DNA of 64,000 nucleotides from Prochilodus magdalenae (Eukaryota; Chordata; Actinopteri; Characiformes; Prochilodontidae). The first letter of the stretch is position 1; every line of letters starts with the position of its first letter. A program made the translations under genes and the position numbers. A model generated the notes under the pieces. It ran no database searches. It worked only from the letters and a program-made list of their open reading frames with translations, and was not told the origin of the DNA. Shown here in pieces: positions 28,313 through 40,515 of the stretch. Location of the stretch: positions 36,001-100,000 of the forward strand of contig JAMWET010003558.1 of NCBI GenBank assembly GCA_024036415.1. The letters run 5' to 3'.

Positions 28313-29954
28313 TGATGCACATTTTTTTACACCATGTACTGATATCAAGGAGCAGAGCTGATGACTCCTGTAGTTGACTACAGTTTGTGAGTACAGATAT
28401 TATGAGTTCATTTAATGTTTAGCTTCTCCATCTGAAATCATAGTTTCATAGTTACTCCTGATGGGCATTTCTGAATGTGAGTAGTTAATGGCTGTTCAGT
28501 ATTCCGTATCTGCGTGCGTGAGTCATGTTGCTGTGAAGGATGCGATGCAACCGAGACGTTTCCCCTCTCACCACTCAGCCCTGATACTGTTACTACGGCA
28601 ACCACGGTTTTGGGGAAGAAGGGTTGCTGGGGTGGGAGTCCGTCACCGTCTTGAAAAGTTATTTTTTCTGTTTTTCCACAGTGTCCCCCATGGGAGGAAG
28701 CAGCTTTGTGATAATCATCTTTTCAACTTGACATGGAAGTGAGGGATGAGGAAAGAGATGACCTCAAGGGGAATTTGCTTTCCCCCCCTCTCTCTCCCAC
28801 AATCCTTTTCTCACTCCCACCTCCTGCCATGTTCCTACCATATCTTTTTATCTTCATGCCGACTCAAGACTATGTGTGTGTATTTATGTGCGCCCCCCCG
28901 AGACTATCTGTCATCCGCTCTGCAGTGAAGCCCCATGGGCTGATAGCAGCAGCCTGAGCTCTGTGTGTATGTTGGAGCGCTGTGGGTTGGGAATCGCTGA
29001 CAAAACACTCTCCCCAGCCTCACACCCGGAGCAACGTCTGGGTGTTTGATACCCACCTGCAGAATAACCTCACATTCTCCCTTCTTCTCAGAATCCACCA
29101 CGGTCTCGGCAGGATGGTGGTTGTTTCTACTTTCTCCAACACTGCTCACCTCTAGCAGCTTTGCCGCTGCTAAGCCTCCAGGGTTTTGGCTGAGGTTGTT
29201 GATATAAAGTCCATAAAGACTTTCAATAATTCATAGTATTTCTTTTCTTTTTCTTTTTCTTTTTTTCCCCAGCCCTGCACTTGTTCCGCTGTGGTATCTG
29301 TGAAATATAGTAAGAACCTTGAAACTTGATCTATCCTTTATCCTTATCAGCCATATCCCCTGGGTCATCCTGTGCTGCGCGAGAACCCACACTGAGACTG
29401 AACTCCGGAAGTTTTGGTTATGAAAAAGACAAAATATTCCCTGCTTGTTTGGTTTAGGTCTCCAAGAATGATTTCAGCCTAGGAGCTTGTCATGTTCGGT
29501 TTCTTCACACACCTGAGGCTAGGATATTTTTCAGCTAGCATCCAGTGCGGATGGGAACTTCGGGGATTCTGTTTTTGATTATGTGGAGTTGAGAGATATT
29601 CTCTGAACTGGTCAGCAGCGCAGGATGAAGTAAGGAGGATACAATTGTTTATAAATGTCTGTACTTGTGCACACAGTTCTGTTTCATCATTCATTCAGCA
29701 TCTCGCTATGAGAGAGGCCCCTGTGTGACTGACTGTGCAGTCGTAGCTACGCATGACGAGCAAAGTAAGGGTCGGATAGAAAAGGTTTTAGTCATTTAGT
29801 GCATTTATTCAATGTAATTCAGTTTAATTCAGCTTTATTGTCCCAATACAGGGCTGTACAGTATAACAAAACAGTCAGGCTACATCTCCAGTGCAGTGAT
29901 TAAAAACATGGATAAATACAAAGCGTCACTGTACAATATGTGCATAGGCAGTAA

Positions 29955-29992
29955 CATACATACATACATACATACATACATACATACATACA

Positions 29993-30021
<29 letters not shown>
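29955..30021. repeat. (CATA)n microsatellite
   Basis: About 17 CATA units. The surrounding text (ATTCAGCTTTATTGTCCC at 29828, and CAATAACTG and GTGTAGAGGTAGCCAGG after it) may be part of an interspersed repeat, but I cannot name it. Confidence 0.95.
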
Positions 30022-30024
<3 letters not shown>

Positions 30025-30365
30025 AAATGTGCAAGAGCAATAACTGTAAATCCGAATGTTAGAATATTAGAACTGAGCAGTACAGTAAAATACAGCTTAG
30101 TGTAAGTGTGTATTTATAGGAAGGTACAGTGTGTAGAGGTAGCCAGGTGTGCAGTTAAGTATGTGGCTGTGAACAGTAGATGTATGTAATAGTGTTAGGT
30201 TAATTATGTTGGCAGTACTCATTTATTCAGTTTTATTAATTTAGTTTATGTATTCAGACAAATAAAAACAAAGATGGAAAGATGGTCAGAATTAAATTAG
30301 TGTGCTTATCCCCACAGAGCTATTAAGCTAACACACTTGGTAGAGTTACACCTGGTTGCTCCACC

Positions 30366-30368
30366 ATC

Positions 30369-30412
<44 letters not shown>

Positions 30413-30470
30413 GCTCTCTCTCTCGCGCTCTCTCTCTCTCTCTTCCTCTCTCCCTCTCTCCCTTCCTTTC
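30366..30470. repeat. (CT)n array with GCGC interruptions
   Basis: CT repeat interrupted twice by GCGC and decaying into CCT-rich sequence. Confidence 0.95.
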
Positions 30471-31281
30471 AAGCTCGCTCCACACTGTGATCTAAATGTC
30501 TAATGATGCTGGCAGGCGGAATATAGGGACACTCTTCACATACTGGACTCAGCGTCACAGTGGCAGGGGGGTTAGTTTCACGACTGCCTAATCTGCCTTT
30601 TCCCTGTTATATATAATCAAGAATCTCTGTGTACTTTGTCAGACTGTAAAGCTCCGAAGAACATCTACAATATTTCGAAAATACACACACACACACCTTC
30701 ATCACACTGAGTTGTATGTCCGATACACTCCCAACATTCTCCATCCACACACAGAAATTCATTTGCTTTTATGCTGTCTGCTGTGCTTGAATCAAGACAG
30801 CAGAGTTTTCCAGCAACGTGTGTTGGAAAGAATTTTCATTAGAGTCCTCAGACCCCTGTTAACTACGCGACCTGTAGTTTTACAGCCATGATGGAGTCTG
30901 GCTGATATGGACCCCGCCAGCTGATGCTCAAGGAATGGCTTCTGGACACGCATTAAAACTAGCCATGGTTTGTGTCAGGGTGTCAATGCAGTGAAGCATT
31001 ATTCAGGATTGTGCTTAATTAGAATTCATTGATGCGCCGCATGTTTCATGTTCACGTTTTCATTTTTTACTGTATGATAATCGGTACTGAGATTATGGCA
31101 AAATTAAAATATTAATGTAACATAATTTCATTAATAAAATAAAATTAAATAATTTATCTCCGATAGATATATTGTGGTGTAGATATAGAGGGGTTCTAAT
31201 GGTAAAAGTTGAATATATGAAAAATTCCTCCACTATCATTTTAAATGCTCATTTTTTTCCTCTCTCTTTCTTGACTTTCAG

Positions 31282-31395
31282 TGCTTGCTGTCTCAGCCAA
31301 AGTTCTGGTCCGTGGAGGTGACATCACTGTGCCTGAGGACTAAACTGGAAAGAACAAGCTCGCGGAGAGTTGAGCGTGCCATGATGCAAACTCAG
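31282..31395 (+). CDS. ttc27: ttc27 exon f
   Basis: Thirty-eight codons, phase 0 to phase 0. It begins [20 protein letters not shown], continues [13 protein letters not shown] and ends MMQTQ. The CLLSQPKFW and RTKLE...RRVERAM-x-QTQ motifs identify TTC27. The acceptor is TTGACTTTCAG and the donor is CAG|GTAGAT. It follows exon e (...AFTT) directly in frame. Confidence 0.96.
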
Positions 31396-32869
31396 GTAGA
31401 TTTTAGAGCTACACACACCCACCTACATGCTTATACACACACGCCAACAAGGCATTATTTGTGATGCATCCCGTTTGTCTTTTTATTTGGCCATAGTATT
31501 AATGTACTGTCATTCATTTGGGTCACTGAAATCCTCAAATGTGGTGCGATGTTTTTCTCATGTAAGAGTGGAGATTGAAAAAGGATCTCCTGATGAGAGG
31601 GTGTGAGTGCTAAGAACCGGGACAGATGAACTCGTTTGGGGAGGATTACTCTGACTTCCTGTCAGCTGATTCCTGTTTCCTCACTATTGTTTATGGTAGT
31701 ATTGCTTTTACTCTGCTTTATCCAACGAAGGTACAGAGGAAACGACAGAATAATAAAATGTGTGTGTTGGTGGGTGTGTTTGATCTACACTTATATTTAA
31801 TGTGTAAAACCCTGAGGATGACAGAAACAAACCAGGAATACTTCGCATTTGAATCTGTAGACTCCATATTTGTTTTTGGACACACATGTGAACAAAAAAA
31901 GTAAGATATTAGATCATGAATTGATTGTCTTGACATTTTATGGATTCTTATAGGGGTTGTTTCACTTGCCTTCATGTTGTGTTGCACATAGATGCACAGC
32001 CTCAGGGCAATGCGTGAGATCTTGTATTTGGATTAACACGGGGTTTATGGTTTATTGACTTACAGGATATTTTAATGGAAACTAAGAAAGAGGCTTGGGA
32101 GCCCAGTAGAATTAGTGGAACAGCTTTCTCCTGATGAAAATGTCTTTTCCTAACCAAAGTCTTAAATCTTCTCTCCGCAATTTGACGAGTCGCTCAGGGG
32201 GTCTAACCCTGAGGGCGCCCCCCGGGGCAGCCTTTGAGAAAGGAGATCACATGCAGGGACACCCAAAGCTGTCGATCACCAAGTTACAGCGACGTGAAAG
32301 ACAGTGGGTGATTTTAGTTCTCTGACACCAGTGTGTTCAGTCACCCTGGTAGCAGTCCCAGCGAAACCAGCTACAGTCAGTGCCAGCAATCCCCCATCGC
32401 TGGAGCCCCATGGGATGACTGGGCTGAAGAGTTTGGCAGTATGTGGTTTCGCTGGGATCACTAAAGGTGGGAGTACAAACCGTGTGAGAAGTGGAGGCGA
32501 AACAAGCACAGAAAAGCCCCTCGTCTCTCTTGTTTTAAAACGAGCTCCACTAGCTGGACTTGGGGTGATGTTTTGACATATGATTTTGGTTGGCTGCTGA
32601 AGGGATGGAGAATGGAAACAGGTGGAGAGATATCAGGCATGTTGTTTTTCCGGTGTTGTGGCAGATGTAATGTGTCCTGTAATTGTTTCTCTTATATTTA
32701 GAGAGTAAAGCCCTATTCACTTTCAAGTTAGCTTTACATGTGGAGGCGGAGTGATGTTATTTTACTGCTGGATGTCTGTAAAATGTAGGATTGATTCGCA
32801 TGGGATAAGAAATCTCAACAAAAATGGTGACGAAAGCATGTGCATAATATGAGGTATAGAATAGTCTGT

Positions 32870-33060
32870 ATGTGGGCTGCACAGACAATATCAGACACAG
32901 AAGAGCTGCTGGAGATTTTAAACACCTCAGTGTCACTGCTGGACTGAATAGTCCACCAACCAAAACTGTCCTGTGGGCAGCGTCCTGTGGGCAGCGTCCT
33001 GTGGGCTATAGGCTCCACCTAAAGCTGACAGAAGCATGTTGCCTCTGACAAGGCCTGTGG
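32870..33060. mobile_element. Fragment of the palindromic foldback family
   Basis: Contains GACACAGAAGAGCTGCTGGA, CACCTCAGTGTCACTGCTGG and AATAGTCCACCAACCAAAA, which match the central part of the foldback family whose longer copy is at 16181-16755. A 14-base unit (GTCCTGTGGGCAGC) is repeated about 2.7 times at 32968-33008. Confidence 0.65.
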
Positions 33061-33447
33061 TTCGTCTTCTGGAGGTGAGTCTTGTAACTTGAATGACCTG
33101 GGGTATCTGCACCCCGCACAGGAAAACAAAATGCCTCCTTGAGTGCCTACAGATTTGAGAAAAAAACTCAGGATGCGACAGAATATTAGCCTACGTGTAG
33201 ATTTGCATGGAATTAATAGAACCTAAGGTTAATTTGGTGGATCATTTGAAGGTAAAAGGCGATGAAATCTTTAATGACACAGAGGCGTGCAGTCAGTTAA
33301 AATGACTGACACTGTGCACTTGGACTGAACTAAAATCACTGAGAAACTGAAATGAACAGGCATGACTAGAAAATTGTATTTCCTGAAAAAACAGAACGAT
33401 TGTGGAGCTTGCTGTGGTAGGAATGAGTGATGCATAAACAGCCCATA

Positions 33448-34228
33448 CAGTAGGGAACGTAAGTATTTGATACACTGCTGATTTTGCAAGTTTTCCCACT
33501 TACAAAGTATGGAGAGATCTGTAACTTTTATCGTAGGTACACTTCAACTGTGAGACAGAATAATTATTTGCATTTTATTGCATGTAATAAATATTTGATA
33601 ACCTACCAACCAGCAAGAATTCTGGCTCTTACAGACCTGTGTTTTTTTTTTCTTTTTTCTTTAAGAAACCTTATTACCTGTATTAATTGCACCCGTTTAA
33701 ACTCACAATCACACTATAACCTCTCCAGGGACACCAGGGACGAAATTGTAGACCTGCACAAGGCTGGGCTGGGCTACAGGACAGTAGGCAAGCAGCTCAG
33801 TGAAAAGGACTGTTGGTGCAGTTATTAGAGAATGGAAGAAATACAAGATGACTGTCAATCTTCCTCAGTCTGGAGCTCCATGTAAGCTCTCGCCAGAGAG
33901 ACCTGAAAGGTCAGGAATCAACTCAGGATTACACGGGAGGACCTGGTCAGTGACCCAAAAAGAGCTGGGACCACAGTCTCAAGAGAACCATTAGTAGCAC
34001 ACTACACCGCCATAGTTTAAAATCCTGCAGGGCACGCAAGGTCCTCATGCTCACCCCAGCACATGTCCAGGCCTGTTTGAAGTTCGCCAATGACCATTTG
34101 GATGACCCAGAGCTCCATTACCCGTGTTTGGAGGAAGAAGAAGGATGAATACAACCATAAGAACACCGTCCCAACCGTGGGAAAACTTGCAAAATCGGCA
34201 GTGTAGCAAATACTTATTTTCCCCTCTG
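33448..34228 (+). mobile_element. Tc1-like transposon, internally deleted, long TIRs
   Basis: The ends are inverted repeats of about 50 bases. The left starts CAGTAGGGAACGTAAGTATT and the right, reversed, starts CAGAGGGGAAAATAAGTATT. Both contain GATTTTGCAAGTTTTCCCAC. TA dinucleotides flank both sides (33446-33447 and 34229-34230), the target signature of Tc1/mariner. Near 33730-33990 the + strand reads [20 protein letters not shown] and [12 protein letters not shown], the paired-like DNA-binding domain of a Tc1 transposase, broken by a frameshift near 33815. The catalytic domain is deleted, so the element is non-autonomous and inactive. Confidence 0.9.
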
Positions 34229-35706
34229 TAGAGGAGTGCGTGTCAGTATGGCTGTGGATTAGAGTTTGGGGACTTGCACTGAGTGAGCAGTTGGTGGCTG
34301 TCGGGCAAAGAGAACTGTAAGGTTTGGGTCTCAATGCGCTGCCATAATTTCATTACCCCACCTTTCTCTGTTAAACTAACACTCGTCTGAGTAAGGCTTA
34401 AGCTTCATCAAATCCCAGAAAACTTAACACCATCACTGACAAATTTCAAAAGTCGGCACTACAATTTGCATTTGTGTATATGTAGTCAGCGTCTAAATAT
34501 AGTAGAAAAGAGACTTTATGTAGTTTCCCCGTTTAACTTCTCTCCTGTTTCCAATGGATCGTGACATTTTGTGCAAAATCACATGCCTTCCTATCTTTGT
34601 ATTCCCACTGGAGATAGAGTTTCACAGCTCTGCTTGACAGACTTCATTTCCTCTGTCTGCGCTGGCCTTTCTTGAGAGATTAAGAGCACAGAGCCTGTGT
34701 GCCAAACCAGCAGGAAGGCACTTGTTGTAAGGGTGCAGTCTCACTACTTTTTGAAGTATTGGTCTGCATAGTGTACCAGAGGAGGAAACTCTTTCATTCC
34801 TATGTGTTCAAAACCATAACGTCGGAAGCAATGTTGGTTTAAAGACATCTTTTGTAAGAGTGTGATTTGGTGCACAGTGCTTCCACCGCCTGTTATTGAC
34901 TGGTTCCTTCATATTTTTCATTTAGGACTCTAATGACGTCCTGGATGAAGTAGATTTCTCTGAACAAGAAATTCAATTTCTGCGGTTAATCAATAATGTC
35001 CCTGAAATGGAGGCAGGCAGCTTTAGTCTTCGATATGGATTTAAAACATCTTGCAGCTAGATTAAACAAGAGACTCGACTTTATACTCTGTAAAGCACCC
35101 CACTCCACTCCACCCCCACTCCACCTCGGTCCAACACAAATTTAGTTTTGCTGCAGACTAATTCGATTGACGTGTAGAGCATGTTTTTATCTGGTGAAGA
35201 TACATTCAGCTAATGTTGGCCAATCTTTTCTTTTGAGCAACATACCATTTTCATTACAGAAATCGATTGTAACATGCTTATCTTCTCTATGTGTTTGTCA
35301 GTTGGGAAAGCTCAACTTGAAATCGCGGTTTTCCAGCATGTATTCAGCCTCTTTGGTTAATCAGAATCAACTTTGGAAAAACATATCAGACCTTTTTCTA
35401 AATATGTGTGATCACTAATTCACAGGACGATCTCTTTTTTTTCATTGAGAGCTTTAAAGCAGCTTTGTGTGCCGTCTTTAGTTTCTGGGGATAGAGGCAT
35501 GGTTGCAAATCCAAACTACAACTTTATGTTTTCAAGTGAACTGTAGCTTAAACAGAGTTTACTTTACAGTGTCCTGTAAGGGTTTACATTAGGATCTCTA
35601 ATTCCTTGTCGTATTCTATTCGTTTTTTCATATTTTAATTCAGGGTTTTATTATATTATTTCTTTTTTGAAGTGTGAGAAATGTTACATGTGTTGGTAAT
35701 GTGGTA

Positions 35707-36239
35707 CAGGGGTTGGACAATGAAACTGAAACACCTGGTTTTAGACCACAATCATTTATTAGTATGGTGTAGGGCCTCCTTTTGCGGCCAATACAGCGTC
35801 AGTTGGTCTTGGGAATGACATATACTGCGTCCTGCACAGTGGTCAGAGGGAGTTTAAGCCATTCTTCTTGCAGGATAGTGGCCAGGTCACTATGTGATGC
35901 TGGTGGAGGTTCGTCCTTCTTGGTGGTATGCTGACATTACCCTGGATACCGTGGCTCTTGATACATCACAAAGACTTGCTGTCTTGGTCACAGATGCGCC
36001 AGCAAGACATGGACCAACAGTCTGTCCTCTTTTTAACTCTGGTATGTCACCCATAATGCTGTGTGCATTGCAGTATTTTGAGCAGAACTGTGCTCTTACC
36101 TGCTAACTGAACCTTCACACTCTGCTCTTACTGGTGCAATGTGCAATTAATGAAGATTGGCCACCAGGCTGGTCCAATTTAGCCATGAGACCTCCCACAC
36201 TAAAATGACAGGTGTTTCAGTTTCATTGTCCAACCCCTG
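35707..36239. mobile_element. Non-autonomous TIR transposon with perfect 31-bp TIRs
   Basis: The left terminus (35707-35737, starting CAGGGGTTGGACAATGAAAC) and right terminus (36209-36239) are exact reverse complements over 31 bases, and TA flanks both ends (35705-35706 and 36240-36241). The 533-base body has no credible transposase. TA target duplications fit the Tc1/mariner superfamily. The perfect TIR match suggests a comparatively young insertion. Confidence 0.93.
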
Positions 36240-36836
36240 TACATTTCTTCTACAGCTAAAACAGGCTTATGGTTGTTTTTGTGAGGCAGCTCTAGCACTA
36301 GTTTGTATTCACAACTCCTGCACCTAAATTAGCGCTTGTGTGCTACTGGTCTCTATAAGCAACGAAAGAGCAAATAAGTAATTAGTTTTCTGCAGGCAAC
36401 TCACAAATGAGCTTTGCTTTCCTCCAAAGAAACTGATTGCATCAAGTCAATCAGAAATTTCATTTCCACACTAGTTTCTCATAAGGTGCCACTTATCCTC
36501 ATCCTTTCACAGACTAAATTAAGTCTCGGCTCATTCTTGTTTCAAGCCTCTATTAGTGGATGTAAATAAGAGGTCAGTTTTAAAGGGAGTGTGGCATTTC
36601 CAGCAGGCTAATATGCAGCTGCTTCTCATGGATACAGAGATAAAACCATCAGTGTTGTGCTCCTTCATATGTAACTACTGTTATATCAGATATGTCTATT
36701 CAACATTCACAGTTTATTGGTCAACAGATTCACAGTTTCGTTCAGATGTGAGGGCTTTCTTCTTTCCGAGAGATACAACCACCTCTCAGTCGTGTTTCTG
36801 GAAACATGCTCTTGATTGTGGTGTATGTAGAAAGTA

Positions 36837-37536
36837 CACTGATGCACCAAAAGACATAGACATTAGAAATTAGTGTCTTGTAGAATGCCCCCCAGCCCAG
36901 TGAAGTGCAACTCAACGTGGCATCAGTTTCACATGACGGGATGTCGAGCCATGTCGTCTAGATAGCCAAGCCTAGCTTTGTAGGATATGTAGGTGCAGCA
37001 TCCCAGTCCAAATGGACTTTCCTTCTACATCCTGTAAACACTCGATAGGGCTCATATCAGGCCACACCATTAGTTCGAACCCTTCCAGAATGCTCCTTAA
37101 GCCAAGCCTGATGGCATGGTGCATTGTCCTGCTGGATCCATGAAGGACTGCAATAGTCACCAAACAGTTAAACGAAGTGGGCACTGGTCAGTGATGTGTT
37201 TAGGCGGACTAGTGGACCCAACCGTAGCCATGCAAACACACCCCTCACCAGTATGAAACCACCACCAGCCTGCACAGTGCCTTGTTGACAACAGGGGTTC
37301 ATGACATTGTGGAGTCTACATCAAACACAAACCCTACCATCAGCCTGGAACAACTGGTTTGTGCCACATAGTGCCAGTTTTCTAGGGTCCTGTTAGCAAC
37401 TCCATGAGCCCAGGTGAAGCACTGTGTGAGGTTCTGTCGTTGGTCTTCTGCTCCCATATCCCATAGAAGCTAAAGAATGCTACTTCATTAGAACGATTTA
37501 CATTCTACCGTCCCATGACACTTTTTGGCACCTCAG
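36837..37536. mobile_element. TIR DNA transposon remnant, TA-flanked
   Basis: The left end CACTGATGCACCAAAAGACA and the reversed right end CTGAGGTGCCAAAAAGTGTC form imperfect TIRs of about 18 bases. TA lies outside both (36835-36836 and 37537-37538). The 700-base body has no intact ORF. It lies about 600 bases downstream of the previous element. The TA flanks suggest Tc1/mariner, but another TA-targeting family is possible. Confidence 0.7.
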
Positions 37537-39314
37537 TAAATACAAAAGTAAAATACAGGTTTTCAGATACTGTATTGACTCTTGTTGCTACACTATGAAT
37601 TCATATAGATTACATATACAGTAACAAAGAACATGCATTAATAATGCACATGGGTAAAAAAAAAAATCTATAAAAAAAATCTATATGTATATCTATGTGT
37701 ATATGTAACTCAGCGTTTCTGGAATGACGTGCGGACTAAAGAAAGGCAAATTAGAATAAGGGTGTACATGTATACAACGGTATACACAAAGCCAATTAAT
37801 GAGCTAAAATCCTGGTTTCTATCCAATCTATACATTTAATTATATTATATTGTTGATTAAATAATCAGAAAACTGCTTAAACCTGATGACTGTTGTATTA
37901 GTGTGTGCATGTAGACATACTCATCGACTCATCCCATTGGTTTATCTGTACGCCTATGTTTCAGCAGGGCTCAGTAACACCGAGATTAATTACTGAAGTT
38001 CTTTAGAGTACGTCTTCACGTGCACTATGCGTGGATGGTGTTTCTTTCAAAGATGGCATATCTATGCAAATGCATAGAAATATCCCAAATAATTGTATTC
38101 CAATAAGTTCCAGACTCAGGCAAAAGGATCCCAGGTACTTTCTCCATTTAATTCAGGAATGATTCCATGAAACGTTTTCCCAACCCCTTTATTAAAGGAG
38201 TGCAAACCTTGTTTGTGCATTTGAGTGCATTAATATACACTATTTCACAACGTGAAACAGTTACAGCTGTACACAATACATCCCTGCTGCATGTCAAATG
38301 ATGTCAGTGACCGACAGCCGGAGTGGAAAGTGGATAAATGCTGATTCATATCTCATGTCTCCCAGGATCAGATTGAGCTATGATGTCAGCATTATGCCCT
38401 CGCCAGCTACAGCTTACTCTGACAGTTAGTCAAATGAAGCAAACGTCCTTTTGACAGTTGAGTCTCAGAGTGCAGCAGAGGAGGTCCTCGTTTCTCCATG
38501 TTGATAATATTCTTGTCAGTTATTCCACTGACAACGTGTTAACACATGTTCATGGTTCCAATTTCGGTTCTCTTGCCTGATGGGCGTGTGCCGCCTGATC
38601 ATTTCCGTTTGTCAGAATAGAGGGAATTTCACTACAGCTTGCCATGTTCTCAAACAGGCAGGCCAGCGCATGCAGGCAAAGCATGCAGACACATCAGCAT
38701 ATGTCTGCATGCATATCTGCTGCTGTCTCTGCCTTGGGTTTCGTACCTGTTGGAAGCCTATTCATGAGGGAGCACTTCAGCATGAAGTAACAGGACTATC
38801 CTCATTTCTCTTCTTGAAAGGAGACTGTTATTTTTGGCCCGCGTTGACAGGACTTATTATGGTATTTGTTTTGTTGACACCTAGCTGTGTGTCGTTCCTT
38901 GAAAGAAGCTTATACAGATTTTCCATACCCTGCAGCTACATAATTGGAAACTACATTGATCAGCTTCAGGTTTCAAAGGAAAACTTGGCAAGGAAAACAT
39001 CTGAAGACATGACAAGATGCTATTTTAGAAACTTGAGTTACCTAATATCCCCATGAGTCACTTTTTTACTTTTGAAGTTTGTGTTTTCCTCTTTGCTTTG
39101 GGGGAAATTCATGCACAAAATAAGATATTTGTTAGAAATGAAAGCTGAGAATCCAAACTGTTTTTTAAAAAAACCACACCACAAACGTCTCTCGTATATA
39201 ATGTGTTGTATTTTGTTTGGTTTGGGAAGTGGATTAATTGATTTATGTTCATGTGCTAATATATTACATATTAAAATTAAATTTTCCTAGTTGGTGTCCA
39301 GGGCTTCTCCAGTC

Positions 39315-39357
39315 GCTCGCTCTCTCTCGTTCATTCTCTCTCTCGCTCCCTCTCTCG

Positions 39358-39446
<89 letters not shown>

Positions 39447-39470
39447 CCTCTCTCTCTCTCTCTCTCTCTC

Positions 39471-39505
<35 letters not shown>

Positions 39506-39522
39506 CTCTCTCGCTCTCTCTC
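39315..39522. repeat. (CT)n array, about 200 bases
   Basis: CT repeat with CG, CCC and TTTT interruptions. ORFs over it on both strands are artefacts. Confidence 0.97.
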
Positions 39523-40419
39523 GATGCTAGCTGCAGGTGTGGGTCTTCTGTGTTTTTGTTCAGCTTAAGTCTGATTGGAAAGGAGAGTTTAGATTTCATG
39601 TACTAGCTTGAATGAAACAGGATCTCTATATGCGTCCAGGCTGAACTCTGTCTTTCTAGCTGGTAGAGTTCAGATTTGACTGTTCAATACATAAATGGCA
39701 TGAATTTCAGTGATGATCACAGCAGAACAGTCAAATTCAACAAAGTCATATGATTATATTTTTGAGCATTCATTAATCAATAAAAGTGATGCTGCATATG
39801 ATAGATTTAAATTCTGCCCTATTTATATTACATACAGTTCTGTCTAAATTCAGCTCTAATGGCCTAAATTATGAAAAAAGTAAGAATCCAAGTTGGAGTT
39901 TGCTGCTCTCTGGTTGGTGGACATAATCATGCTGGCGCATTCCCTGCTATTGTTAATGTACTTACTGCCTGCATTATATGTATATATGCTATAAGTAATC
40001 TGCCCGGCGAATTGCCACACCTTAGACTTGTTCTGAGACATGGTTATAGCTAGCCAAGCTTACCGACAACTGCACCTCAGGTCTCAACCTTACCCATCAG
40101 TAATCCATCAGAACATGGATTTTTTTTAGCCAGGTGGTCCCACTAGTATTTGAAGACATGTATTTGATTCGCCTTATTGAAATGATATGCCTGTGCATTT
40201 GTGTAAGCTCCATCTGTTTTATCCTGTAATTACAGTACAGTGTATAATTTATCCTGTTATTATCGAACACTTCTTGGCAGCAAAACTTGAAGAATCTCTG
40301 CTGAATTGTTTTTCTATCTGGTGATTTGATTTGTCAACTTTCAGGGGGCAGCCCTACTAGCTAGAGAGACTGGATCTGTTTAAATTCACATTAAGAACCT
40401 TTGATTACATCTCTTTCAG

Positions 40420-40515
40420 GCATTGGTGGATTTCTTTACCGAGACGAGCTGTCCAGTGGGAGAGAGACTGAAGATCTTTTACAGCTGCCGGGCGCCTCCA
40501 CATTGGGAGCTACAG
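40420..40515 (+). CDS. ttc27: ttc27 exon g
   Basis: Thirty-two codons, phase 0 at both ends. It reads ALVDFFTETSCPVGERLKIF then YSCRAPPHWELQ. ERLKIFY-x-C-x-x-PPHW-x-Q is characteristic of TTC27 just before its C-terminal TPR array. The acceptor is CTCTTTCAG and the donor is CAG|GTACAG. It is immune to frame ambiguity because both neighbours join in phase 0. Confidence 0.96.

Larger units (their letters stand above)
31396..40419 (+). other. ttc27 intron f/g, 9.0 kb, transposon-rich
   Basis: Carries a foldback fragment (32870-33060), three TA-flanked TIR elements (33448-34228, 35707-36239, 36837-37536), a motif-dense stretch near 38285-38480 and a large (CT)n array (39315-39522). The acceptor is CATCTCTTTCAG at 40408-40419. 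Confidence 0.88.

Noticed and set aside
29955..30021. CRISPR-like array
   Set aside because: A simple (CATA)n microsatellite with no spacers. The other short-period arrays in the window are also simple repeats.
38580..39056. 158-codon + strand ORF
   Set aside because: The ORF is long, but it has no recognisable domain, sits inside an intron and its composition is cysteine- and leucine-rich as in random AT-rich frames. No splice or transcript evidence is visible.
39238..39606. Long ORFs on both strands
   Set aside because: Translations of the (CT)n array at 39315-39522.
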